64,000 bases of DNA from Chytridium lagenaria. Its lineage: Eukaryota; Chytridiomycota; Chytridiomycetes; Chytridiales; Chytridiaceae. Positions 47,814-59,400 of this stretch are shown in pieces. The stretch lies in NCBI GenBank assembly GCA_025449115.1, contig JAHLKC010000118.1, positions 62,001-126,000 of the forward strand, written 5' to 3'. Position numbers and translations under genes: made by a program. The stretch's first letter is position 1. Every line of letters begins with the position of its first letter. The notes under the pieces are model-generated. The model had not been told where the DNA came from. It ran no database searches and saw only the letters and a program-made list of their open reading frames with translations.

Positions 47814-49094
47814 ATGGACTACTATCCTGGAAACTGGGGGAACCCGCGAACTCGCGAGGACACCTTGTTTTCAAGTCATGATTACCTTCCTGGTGCTTAT
47901 CCCGCTGACCATCCCCACTCGCACGCAGCTGCTGTTGCTAGCGGCGGACCTATGACGAGGACCCAGTAAGTTTTTGTGATTGCTTGTGATAGTGGGGGTA
48001 TGCGGGTGAATGAGGGGAAGGGATTGGATGGATAGGAGGAGGTGATGAGTTTGTTGTTTGGGTTTGGGCGAAGGAGCTACAGTCAGGTCATTGGTTTTGG
48101 CTGGTAGCGGAGACAGCATGAAGTATAGTTGTGTTATAAGCTTCCTATCGGCTGACCGGAATGGTGTGCATGCAGAATTGAGAGATTGACCCACTTCTCT
48201 TCCTTTCAGGTCTCCCATCGTCACGGGTACTTCAGTGATTGCCATCAAGTACAAGGATGGAGTCATGCTTGCCGCCGACAACTTGGGTCAGTGTCTTTAC
48301 CTTACATCCATGCACCATGCTAGAAACTGACTGGCCATTATTTTGGATAGCGTCTACGGTTCACTAGCAAGATTCCGTGACGTTGAACGTCTTCTCAAGG
48401 TTGGCGACTACACTGTCGTTGGTGCTTCTGGAGATATCTCTGATTTCCAGTACCTTAAGCATACGTTAGAGGGACTTTTGTAAGCATAAGCTCTTTCAAA
48501 CGTTGCTTACACCAATTTAGGATTAACGAGAGCTACGGCGATGACGGCCACAAACTCGGTGCTAAGAACATTCACGAATACCTCTCAAGGGTCATGTACA
48601 CAGAAGATCTAACATGAACCCTCTTTGGAATTCTCTTATTGTTGCTGGACTCCGAGATGGGGAGCAGTATGTTCAATTTTCGTATTTCTTTCATTAACGA
48701 TTGCACTAGCTTCCTTGGATACGTTGATCTTCAGGGTACGACTTACCACTCTGATAGCATCGCAACGGGTTACGGAGCGTACATTGCCCAGCCATTGTTG
48801 AGGAAGGCGCTTGAGACCGCGGGTGGGTGGCAAAACCTCACTGAAGAGGATGCCATCAAGTTGATTGATGATAGTATGAGGGTGCTTTATTACCGTGATG
48901 CGAGGTCGTTGGACAAGGTATGTTTTTATCTTGCGAATTTGTCGATAGGAAGAGAGACTGATGGAATGTAAATTACATAGATTCAACGCGCGACTGTGAA
49001 CGGACACGGAGTTAGCATTACCGCTCCTTACAAGCTTGTGACGGAGTGGTCTTTTGCTGAAAGAATTCGTGGCTACGGAGCGTCTGTGGTGTAA
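47814..49094 (+). CDS. 20S proteasome subunit beta-7 (PSMB4/PRE4)
   Basis: This is a non-catalytic beta subunit of the 20S core particle. The propeptide [16 protein letters not shown] precedes [40 protein letters not shown], then (R)[17 protein letters not shown], and [22 protein letters not shown]. It ends [13 protein letters not shown] at 49092-49094. Introns are near 47967-48209, 48285-48349, 48480-48520 and 48919-48980. The frame breaks at 48598-48602: one base is missing between VMY and RRSNMNP, with no intron there. As this subunit is essential in eukaryotes studied, the break is most simply a sequence error. Confidence 0.92.
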
Positions 49095-49803
49095 TATTTA
49101 TGCCAAAGCATGTTATGATCAAATAAAACCTTTTTATCTCGAAAAAGTCTTTGATGATTGAAAGTGGCAAAGAAAACTCTTTAGTGCCAAAACAACATGG
49201 AAAGCAAAAGCAAAGTGTTTGGTTGTCAGAACGTCGTAGAAGCTCCCCGAAAGTTATCATTTAACCTTTCCGTTTCTTTTGCCATTATTACTTTAGTAAA
49301 TCCTAACCCACGTAAGTTTCGTTTTTCTGTTTATGTTTGTTATCTTACTCCGTAGGGTTGAGTCAGCTGGTTTGATCGATTTGAAAAGCTGTTAGGGAGG
49401 AGTTTACGCGCCAGTTCAACAAAGGTTGAGAAGCGACGGAACAAGAAACTGAGGAAGAAACGAGTTAGTGCAAGGTTAATTTAAGGAAGGCGAAGGAAGA
49501 AGGAGGATCCTCCGCTTTTGACCGAGGGGAAAATGGATGTTAGCGGGGAGAGATATTTAAGAAAGGTAATTTGACGGAGGCCATTCAACAGCGTAAAGGT
49601 GGCCCAATTTTACGCGTAATGCTTTATGAAGATGTCGGTCAAAAACCCTTTGTTGCACACACTATTCTGGATTCCATACATGGTATGCATCACTGCTATG
49701 GACAAGGTTGATAAAATATAAAATACAATATGTTCTTTTTCTAAAAAAAAAGAACGCCCATCCCAACAACCGTCTTTTTACAACCATCAGCACCCCTATT
49801 CAT
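49095..49803. other. Intergenic, no gene supported
   Basis: No domain or long frame. It is the convergent 3' region between the proteasome gene and the FHA/BRCT gene. Confidence 0.5.
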
Positions 49804-52800
49804 CTATCTCCTCTTCCTCATCGACGTCGACACACCTGTCCCTACACTATGAACGGGTGTCCCCACAGAAGGACTGGCCCCATTTCCCACACCCCTCAGC
49901 AAATGTCCGCCAAAATTGAGCTGTTGTCTCAATATCCCCGTCAACACAAACTCAATCGACTGAATGGTCCATCCCGCGGCCTCAAGTTTTACACATTCCG
50001 GTTCATCTTCAGCACATCCGATAATAACGCATTCTTTAGGGTCCTTTGGGGGAGACAAGAGAGGGGCTTTTAAAAGCTAGGTAACTAGTGTTAGGGTTTG
50101 ATAATTAACGAGTAGGATATTATACCTCTCCACCGGCCGCTCCCAAAATCTCCTCTAACTCGCTTGCGCGTGGCTTCACGTTTGGCGTCGCATACACACG
50201 CACACCCTGCATTAGCGGTGGCCGTGAGGGACCTTGTGCAATCTTTAAGGATTGAGCTAATGAGAATTTAAATTTATCCTCTGTCGTCTTATCACGAAGC
50301 AGGAACTTTGCTTCGGCTATTCCAAGATCTCAGTTAACATCACATATAATTTAAACTGATGTTGACTGAGAAAATCACACTCACGCGCAAACTGTCCTTC
50401 CTTTTTACTCTCTAAAAGCCACTTATCGCTGACAATATGTTCCCGGCAGTCAAAGCGGAAAGAAATTTGACAGTCCGTCTACGCGGTCCGTGACAAGGTG
50501 GGTACACTCTGACCACGAATCAACATTCTCGCCTCCCAGCTCCTCAACGTCTACCGTTAAATTAATATCCAGCAAACCTATATATGGTTCAACATACATC
50601 TTTAAAAAGAATCTCCAAGCCCTGTAAACATTATCCTATAATCATTAAGCTGACTAAGATACTTCCCCGGCGAACTACGGGCGTGTTATCTTTCACATCC
50701 GACTAATTCGTTTACTACAAATTTAACGAATCCCTTATCTAATTCTTACCTCTTCATAGGCGTCAAAATACCCTCCTCATCCTCCTCCATAATCGATGCT
50801 GACCTCTTCTTCCCTTTCGCTAAGAGCATCCTCCCCTTTTTGCCCTCACCTTGCCCCATTCGAACAGATGCCTCATCCCTCCCTAAATCCATAGATCATC
50901 GGGCGACACCTGGTGTGATCCCGATGATTGTGTGGAGACGTCCTGTGAACCTTGGGGGGTGGCAGAGCGGTTGAAAATTTGTACCAAGGGGTAAAGGCGC
51001 GTCCACATCTCCTCAGCGGTGTAGTCGGTGTAGTTGGTGCGAGGTATACTAAAGAAGCGGAAGAAGATGACCGAGACGGTTGAAGAATAGCGGGTGCGGG
51101 TTTCGGCGTCGCGGATGTAGAATGTCGCCTCTCCTCATGCAGCTCATGATCACTGAATCAGTGAATCACTAAACTCCGTAAGAGGGCTTGACGATCCTTC
51201 GAGATAGCTTTTTTTCCATACGTGGCCCGTATCCTTTTCCTTGAGGAATCGTCATCTGGTTTTTCTTTGCGTAAAGTGCGGGAGTGACAGGTAACGCAGG
51301 TGGTTCTGGAGTTTCATCCACCTCCGACTTGCCGCGCTTACGTGTCGTTTTCTTTGGACCGGCCGATTTCGCCTTTACGGCGCTCTTTCTGATTTTCTTG
51401 GCGGCTCCTTCGGCGTGGGTGCTTATAAAAATCATATTTGTTATTAAAAAAAAGACTGCGGAATCAACAAACCAGCTTTTCCAGCATTACGATCAGTCTC
51501 CACTTATTTGAGCCCCTACCACCACGCTTCTTCCCCTTCCCAGCCTCCTCCGCATCCCAGGATCCGCTGTTGTATTCTCTACCTCATTCTTAAACACTAC
51601 CTCATCTCTAGTCTCTGCACCAAAGCCCGATCGCGGAACTTTCCTATCATCTCCCTAGCTTCCGTCAACGAGTCCGGTATAACTGATTCTGCCTCCGACA
51701 TCGCTGTCCCTGTCGACATCACCCAGAAGATCTTCTCCGCCTTTGCCTACTCCAAACCCTCTCCTCCGCCCTTCCCACCAGCAGATTCTTCCGGCGTTCC
51801 TTTCACGAGAACGGATGCGGCTGTGAGGGAACCGGATTTGTTGATCGGAGTAGCGGTGGCATCCGTCGTGATATGTTGTTGATGATTACTTGTTTGGCAT
51901 TAAAGGTTGGCTCAGGTTAGAGTCGTTACTGTCGAGGTTTAGAACGAGGTTGCACGGGTACGGCCTGAAGGCGTTTCCACAGGTATAGCGGAAGTTGATG
52001 GAGGGATAAGTGATTCTTCTTTACCGAGGTTGAATTTTGCAGCGGAAGATGACGATAGTGTACGGCGTCCCTTTCACAATTTAAAAATTAAATACGTTAA
52101 AACAACAAACAAAACACAATATAATTATACCTTGAATACGTGCTCTTTGGTGTCTTATGAAACGAAAGCGATTTCGGGAGGTCCGTCCATCGTTCTCTGC
52201 AGTTTTTTCTTCCAATTTCACTGATTCTGTCGTAACGTCTTGCCCTTCTTCCTCTCCTTCCGTCTCATCCTCATCCTGCCCATTGCCTCCAAATCGAGAA
52301 GTTCCATGACATCCGTTGATACTTCTTCCTTCTCCACATTCCCAACCGCCTCGTTTTTCTCTGAAACAGACACTTCCTTCGTTCCAGCAGCATCGTTAGC
52401 CGGCTGTTCATCATCATCCGAATCCCTCAACATCTTATTATGCGTTATCCGTCGTGCCGTATTGTCGGTGATAGCGATTCCATAACGTCTGAGACCGCTT
52501 TCTGCAAATGCGGTGCAACGACATCCTTCGTCTCCACTTGGATTTTGTGGATGTCATTACTTCGGATTCAAGCGCGGAAGCTTCAAGCTCTTAACGTGGG
52601 AGTACCAAATGTGACGGCTTTCCTATTTCGGTTTGGAGAGGATGTGGCGAGGGGTGGGGTGGCGGGAGAGGCATGGTTAGAGGATGGCTTTCGATGACGG
52701 GCGCAATTGGAGGTTGCTGCACAGATGCTTCCTCAGGTTCTTTGCTTCAGTCAGATCGCCATCTTCCTCATTACCGAAGTCATCTTCTGCCATCAACGTG

Positions 52801-54985
52801 GCGCCAGCCCAGTAAGGATCATCAGGGTCTATGGGAGCAGCGGTTTCTGCCTCAAACAGGTGTGAGGTTGGCGCAACGACTTCGCTTGCGGCGAGCTGGT
52901 CATCCGTTGGGGTTCGTTTTGTGCGTTTGCTTCAGGTATGGGTTCGTTGATTGCGACTTCTTCTGTGAAGGGGGCGAGTTGAGTAGGAGGTAAACCGCCT
53001 GGCTCGGTAGCTCTGCCAGATGAATTTGTTAGTGAGCCTTTCAAGCTCTGGGTTAATGATTGCGTCGCACTTCCAGATGACTTAATACGGTCCGGGGAAA
53101 TATTGAGGGACGGATTGATCGGTCCCCGTTCTACTGCCATCGGTGATGAAATGATATACGTCGGGTCTATAGATCCGGTTCTTCCATTTGCCGCTGCCAA
53201 ACTTTCATCGTGATTTTGACGTTGAGGTGATGATGCGGTCTGTGTAGGAACGAGAGGCAAGCTATCAGACGGCATTGCCTGCGTAGGACTAGCAGGAAGA
53301 ATCTGAGTTGGTGCAATATCACCAACAATGGGCGCGATCCTCAAAGTGGGGCTAATGGCTCTCGCGCGTTTCGGTGATGATGGACCCTCGTTTTCGGACA
53401 CATCGTCGTCTGACCGGACGAGTTGGGTAGGACTTACGGGGCGGTTGGGAGAGGAGACGCGCATCGTTGAAGAGACTTCGGTAGGGGGTTTTGTGGCAAT
53501 TGTTGGGCTGGTGAGATGGGGGGATGCGATGCGCATGGTTGGAGATATTGCCGCGGAGCTAGTCTTTTCGGGATTTGTGGTGTTGATGCGAAGAGAGGAG
53601 CTAAGAGAATCGATCTGGAAAACAATAATCAATAAATGTGGGGGAACGGCGACTCACTTTGCTATGACGGTCAAGCGATTGAGACTGAGTATTTAGAATA
53701 AGCGTTGGTTCTAAAGAATCTGGCTTCTTGAAGTCATCCAGGTTCCACTCCACATGCTGTGTCCGCACATCTGTCCCAATTTCCATCCCCGGGTCCGACC
53801 CTCCATCATCAAAAATCACAGGATTACATCCCAAATCATCATCATCACGAGGAACAACGTAAGTAGAAGGTATGCCTGATCCTTCTCCTTCATGAGTTCC
53901 TGATGATAAAATCTGTGTGGGTGCAACGGTAGTGACAGCTTCCACCCCACTGCGGGAAAATCAGAGGTGATGATACGCGTGCTTCACAATATGCTTCAGA
54001 CAGAATCATGGGGATCTTGAGAGGATCTGCTCTTGTCAAAAGATCCGCGTCGTCGTCGTCATCGTCCATAGGGTCGGCGTCCACTTGTAAAATCGGAGAA
54101 ACCTTCCTCTCAAGCACTTGATGCGGCTTAGAACTCTCATTGCCGGCCAAAAGTTTTTCTTGAAGTAACCTGTTATTCTGTCGTGTCCCTCCTACTCCAG
54201 GAAGCACCAAAGTAGCGGGCAGGTCTTTAATGTCCAGCTTCGCATTTCGAACATTCTCCATGTCCGTGTCGGATTCCGAACTCTCAACCCTTCTCGTTTT
54301 CTTTGCCATTCTCTTCGGACGAGTACTTTGAGACGAGTTCTCTGATATTGCGTTCGACGTCAAGCTATTTCCAGATGGAAGCTTTTGCAAAGTCAGTTCA
54401 CATAACATTTTCCTGATCACCTCGCCCGCATCCTGAATCTCATCGTCACTGAATTCACCCAACCCAAATCCCGGATTCACTCTTTCATAACGGCACTGCA
54501 TGGGCCCGAACTGTAACAACTTGTTGTGCGCGAGCTCGTACAGTTTATTCGAGAAAAGCTTGTACCCTTTTTCGCCAACGCAAGTTCCGTTTGTCGATTG
54601 AAGATCCTCCACAAAGTGCTCCAAACCGTCCGCTGAAACTTCTATGATACGAGAACGCCGTAAGCAACGACGCGAAAACTAATTGACGTACCAATGATAG
54701 CATGGATGCTGCTCACTCCCACAATGTCGAGACATACTCCGTTAAATCGACCACCGGCTCTGCCTACGATATTAATGCCGGAGTATACAGCTATTTGAGT
54801 TTCTTCCTGGTCATCTGCACCGGCAAAGACTCGGAGATAGGCCACCTGAAGGGGAGAATGTCAGATGAGAATGTGGTGGTCTATGCGAATACGGAGAGGA
54901 CAGCTAAAGGTGCAGATGAAACGAAACACACCACTCGCTTATCTTCTGTATCATCTTCCAGCCTTTTCCGCAGGTACAGTGCATG
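49804..54985 (-). CDS. MDC1-like DNA-damage mediator: FHA, PTQ/SPT repeats, tandem BRCT
   Basis: The N-terminal FHA domain (54845 down to about 54480) reads VAYLRVFAGADD, INIVGRAGG, SSIHAII and LQSTNGTCVGEKGYKL. A long disordered middle carries many TQ and SPT sites (PTQILSS, PTQILPASPTQAMPS, VPTQTASSPQ, SPTMRI), the usual ATM/CK2 targets. The C-terminus is a BRCT pair: CTHLVTDRVRRTVKFLSAL at 50500, then KFSLAQSLKIAQGPSRPPLMQGVRVYATPNV and VIIGCAEDEPECVKLEAAGW. This is the layout of MDC1, which reads phospho-H2A tails at double-strand breaks. The first exon, before the CAG acceptor at 54846, is uncertain. Exons between 51200 and 52800 are also uncertain. Confidence 0.75.
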
Positions 54986-55236
54986 TTCCCTGCTGACTTT
55001 CTCCTGAATGCTCAATAAGATGTCCTCATCTAGCATATTCAGACAAACTCAAATTGGAATTGGTTTCGGTGTCAAACGTCATTATCCATTAAAATGGATG
55101 AGAGATGAATCTTCATCTGGATGCTAAAACATACTGAGATAACTCGTTATATCTGGAAAAAGAACAAGAAGCCTCAGGATATGTAATTCGAATTGCCATC
55201 TATCATATGGTTGAAAAGACTGACAGCGGTACAAGG

Positions 55237-56475
55237 TTACAGCTTGGGCTTTGCCCGACGCCGATCCACAGAGGCTGCGCCTAAATCTAGCACATCAACT
55301 GCCTCATCCATCGTGCGCTCAACAATCCTCTGCACAGACCAAACACCTCTCACCAATCCGATGCCTTCCCCCATCGCTAAATGCGCCACATCGTAATCTT
55401 TCGCCTTTACAGCATCATTAAACTTAACCCTCCAAGACTCAATATGCTTTGGATCTTCTTTGACGTTCAAAACTGAGTCCACAAGATCGTTGCGGAATAC
55501 ACGAAAATCGTATTTGTCGGGCCAATCGAGGCCCCTCAGAGTCTCATAGGCACGCGTCCGGGCCGTGGCGACACCCCCATCTTGCGTTTCAATTAATCTT
55601 TTCTTTGCTTCCTTAGAGAATGCGGACTCGTTGCTCGCGCAAAATCGCGTACCCATGACAGCACCAGCTGCGCCTAAAACCAAACTTGCTGTAACAAAAA
55701 TATTAAAAAAACGCTGTTAATGCGTGCCGCCATGAGAGAAACCACGCAAACAATATTAACCAACGTACCTGCCAGCTGTCGTCCATTGGATATACCTCCC
55801 GCACCAATAACTGGTGCACGATCTCCCACCGCATCTACCACTTCAGGTATTAGGCTCATGCAGGATGCTCCAACTTTCTCTCCGTGTCCACCTGCCCCAA
55901 TGCCTTGAGCGACAATAACATCCGCTGCACAGCGATCAACAGCCTCATACGCCTCCGCCACTGTTCTTATCTGGGCCATAATAATAGCATCAGGGCATCG
56001 GTCCTTGATTATTGCCGCATATTGCGAATAATCTCCAAACGAAAACCAAAATACTGGAACCTTCAGTCTAATAGCCTGGAATTAAATCAAAAATGCATTC
56101 ATTAGTCGATAAACCAAACCACCTTAAAATTAAAACTCATCTCACCACTTCCAACATGTTGGGATGCTTATCCAAAAACCAGGTGATAAACCCAACTCCG
56201 ATGGGTTTCCCTTTCGACAATGCCGTTGCCTCCTCAATATCTTTTCCAAGTCTAGTTGGATCAGTTTCGTAGGCTTCAGGTTAATGCTTTAGAACTTGAA
56301 AAGCTTTAAGACGCTTGCCTGCCGCGATAAAGCCCAATCCACCGGCCAAACTTACGGCGGCAGCGAGGGCTGGACACGAGGCGCCAGCCATTGGCGGACA
56401 AACTATGGGAAACTGAATGCCGAGAAGGTCAGTGATCTCGGTCCGCAAATTTGGCCTTCCTTGAGGTGAGGTCAT
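55237..56475 (-). CDS. Nitronate monooxygenase (2-nitropropane dioxygenase family)
   Basis: This is an FMN-dependent TIM-barrel enzyme that oxidises nitronates such as propionate-3-nitronate. It starts MTSPQGRPNLRTEI, then FPIVCPPMAGASCPALAAAVSLAGGLGFIAAGK. Next come DIIVAQG-type strand VIVAQGIGAGGHG, PVIGAGGISNGRQL (FMN phosphate) and LGAAGAVMGTRF. Exons join without frame error: for example a 41-nt intron at about 56280-56320 gives FIAAGKPYETDPTRLG, and another (55685-55767) splits GRQLAG from LVLGAAG. The stop is at 55237. The start is 44 bases from the start of the plus-strand neighbour. Confidence 0.9.
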
Positions 56476-56519
56476 TACGAGTTGTCCAAATCCTGATCCT
56501 CAAATTCCAAAAATTCAGG

Positions 56520-57188
56520 ATGATGGATGCACTCCTCCAAACGATGGCAACCAACGGTGAGACCATTGCTCCTCGATCTTCGTTCCACAATTGCTTAACC
56601 TGTCGTTACAAATTGGTCTTCATTTCGTATTATGAGGAAACTAACATGCGGTACGTTACTCCAGCCTCGGAAGTCTCCAAAACAGACGACGACCATCCGA
56701 AGGTCGCAGCCTCACATTGGGGACGAGGCTTTCTCTTCCTGATCCTGACCCTACTAGTCCTTTTCTTCATATTTCGCTTCCTTCAATGGCGGCGTAAGAG
56801 AATTCAACTTTCGGATCCGCCGTCGTATTCAGTAGGAGGAGGAGGAGGATTCTTTGGCCTCTTCCAACCACCACCAGTTCGACGATTTAACTGGGACCAA
56901 GGCTATGACCCTCTTTCTCAACAGCAGTTCCTTTTTGAGGAAGAATTGGACGTTGAGCTCGGGGACTACAATTTTGAGGGGCAGGTCCCTTCGACTCTTC
57001 GGGAGACCAAATTGCGGACCTCCGAGCTGAGGAATTCGCTAGCTGATGATGGAAGATTTCCAGCTTCAACTGGTTTGGTGCAAGCAAATTCATCGCAGGC
57101 GCCTTTTAATGTCGAATCAAGGACCCCAAAGCTTATTGATGATGAAGACGATGCGGATGTGTTGAAATGGTATGTCAAACCACCCTAG
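56520..57188 (+). CDS. Orphan single-pass membrane protein
   Basis: A 222-residue frame with two adjacent ATGs (56520 and 56523). It has an extracellular or lumenal N-terminus with a CLTCRY motif, one transmembrane helix (FLFLILTLLVLFFIFRFLQW), a basic stop-transfer RRKRIQ, and an acidic, disordered cytosolic tail with a Gly run and PPSYS/PPP motifs that could bind WW or SH3 domains. No introns are needed. I know no family. It is head-to-head with nitronate monooxygenase. Confidence 0.6.
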   Translation: MMDALLQTMATNGETIAPRSSFHNCLTCRYKLVFISYYEETNMRYVTPASEVSKTDDDHPKVAASHWGRGFLFLILTLLVLFFIFRFLQWRRKRIQLSDPPSYSVGGGGGFFGLFQPPPVRRFNWDQGYDPLSQQQFLFEEELDVELGDYNFEGQVPSTLRETKLRTSELRNSLADDGRFPASTGLVQANSSQAPFNVESRTPKLIDDEDDADVLKWYVKPP

Positions 57189-57488
57189 AAATGGATATGT
57201 TTTAACGTACACACGTACCATGTGTACGTATTTTTTTGCAGGGCTGAGCGTAATTTGAACTGATTTGACCTCGTTCGAAAAGTCAAAGTGCAATTCTAAT
57301 CAACTCGACCTAATAATCTCCACTCCGGGCGTATATTGGCCCATTTGTTTATATTTTATTTACTCTTTGAAGAGATATCCGTTATTTTCCCCATATTTGC
57401 ACGAACAATAAAGCTTTAACAGTCCTCTTAGCCGTCACGTCAGACTCAAACTTTTCCTTTGATTTTTTTTTTTTCAAGAACCATCAGA

Positions 57489-59071
57489 ATGGAGTATCTG
57501 GAGGAAGCAAAGAAGCTCAGCGACTCTCTGGATGTCTTTCTGGATGCGCACAAAAGCCAACTGCAATCACTAGGAGTGCCAGATATTCTTCACCCTGTCC
57601 TGTGGGCCAAGTTTGAGGCCAACCAGCTCGGGACGGACGCTTATGATCCCTTTGAATGGGAAAAGATTGAAGGAGCAGCACCTGGGACTCCTAACCTCCG
57701 GATCGTTGCCAAGAAGGATCTTCCTCCGCAGCAGGCCGTCATTGTCTTCCCGCATGACTGGACATTTACCACGAAGGAGGAGGCCAAAGCACACTTGGAA
57801 TCATCTCCTCAACTGAGGTCGATTTTATCGCATCACATCCGAGAACTGGATCTCATTTCGCAGGGATATGTTTCTGATGAAGAGGAGAAGACTGAACTTG
57901 GTAAGAGAATGCAATATGTTGTGGATGTTTTCTTGAATTTTCATGAATCGCAAGCATATTATCACTGGCCTTACCACATCTTCCTCGCATGCAATAGACA
58001 CCAAAGCTATCCTTGAAAACATTTACCGTGTGGCCTTCCAATACCAAGTTCATGCACCCCCTGCCCCTCCTTCAATTTTCAACTTTGTCTCAGCCGACCC
58101 TTTCGGCCCTCACACAATACCGTTTGCTGGTAACGGAACCAAGCCTGTACTTGAATCCCGCATTTTTGTCCGAACCGTTAAGGATCCCGCCAACCCTTCG
58201 AAAAATATCACCAACGTCTACACCATTCTCTTTCATAATGTCAACCCATCTGCCTTGAATGAGCTTGGACCGTCAGACATTATTAAGAAAGGAACATCTA
58301 TCACAAGAAGCGAGATGACACCAATGCCAGATTATTCAACACCTAAATACTGGATGCATCACTACCAACAGTCAGTGCACCGAAACTTCGAATGGTTTGT
58401 GCCGTGGGCTGCCATTGGACCTTGCATTAAATCCTATTTGCCCACTATGAACGGTGTTGTTTTGAATGTAGGCCAATTCGTGGTTTTGCCGTTATAAATA
58501 ACCTCTATTTTTTTGTGTAGGTGGGATGCGGAAACTCGCGTTCAGGTGATGGTATAATCCGCGACCGCCTCGCAGCAAGCGTGTTCAGTATCGACATCGC
58601 GTCCGAAGCCTCTCACCGCTCTCACCGCAACCAAATCTAAAGTTCGAGCCTTTAAGGGGAAACCTCCTGGCATAGAAGATTGCTTGTTCTCGACGCTGCG
58701 GCAGATCGTCTTCCTTTTCGAACAACCACCCCCTTGTTCGATTGGGGCTTTTGATAAAGCCACCCTTGATGGGCTTCTTTCTTCACAAGAGGGTCCTCAA
58801 ATTGCGAAGAAATTTGGAATCGCGTTGCAGAACTTACAACGCCTGACGCTGTTTTTGTTCTAGTTTCGCTGGGAAGCCAGAAGGAAGGCTTCCGTTGATT
58901 GAGGATGTTATTGGAGGTTGGGAGGTAGATGCTTGCATGGAGATAGAGATTCCAAGCGCGGCGCTGAAGAAAGGATCTGGGTTTGGAGTGCCTAGTGGAG
59001 GAAGGGGTTTAGAACCATCTTCGGCTGTGGATAGATGTTTTGTTTATGTTTGCAAGAAAGTGCAAAAATGA
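57489..59071 (+). CDS. Fusion of a TTLL12-like SET region and an EFM/METTL13-like methyltransferase
   Basis: The N-terminal half (MEYLEEAKKLSDSL..., then KDLPPQQAVIVFPHDWTF and SILSHHIRELDLI) resembles the N-terminal, SET-like part of TTLL12, ending KGTSITRSE. It runs without a stop into a class I SAM methyltransferase: TPKYWMHHYQQSVHRNFEW, LNVGCGNSRSGDG (SAM motif I), FSIDIAS (post I), then FDKATLDGLL and VLVSLGKPEGRLP. The frame must shift at about 57930, in 58630-58740 and near 58880, and there is a small intron at 58470-58520. The methyltransferase family is clear; many relatives modify elongation factor 1A lysines. The TTLL12 link is weaker. It could also be two genes run together. Confidence 0.65.
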
Positions 59072-59400
59072 TGATAGAAATATGAAGTCTGTTGCATATG
59101 TCTCAGAGATCATTTAAGCTTGACGCGCGCCTTGCGAGTAGGTGTGCAGATGGGGAAGTGAGGAAAGTTGTTGGTAGCACGAGCCAAACTTCCCCTTCGG
59201 TAGGTATATGAATCTCAGCGTACGATACTAAGTTCGACCGCAATTTGTATCTTACTTGAGTGAGCAAAGAAGTGCAGTAGTTGACGGGGATATTGATTAT
59301 AGCTATTTTGAGCCTTCTGGGGTTTTCAATTATAAACACAAACTGCATATGCAGTCCAATAAAACACCAAATACATATGTTTGAGTGCGCTTGTTCATCT

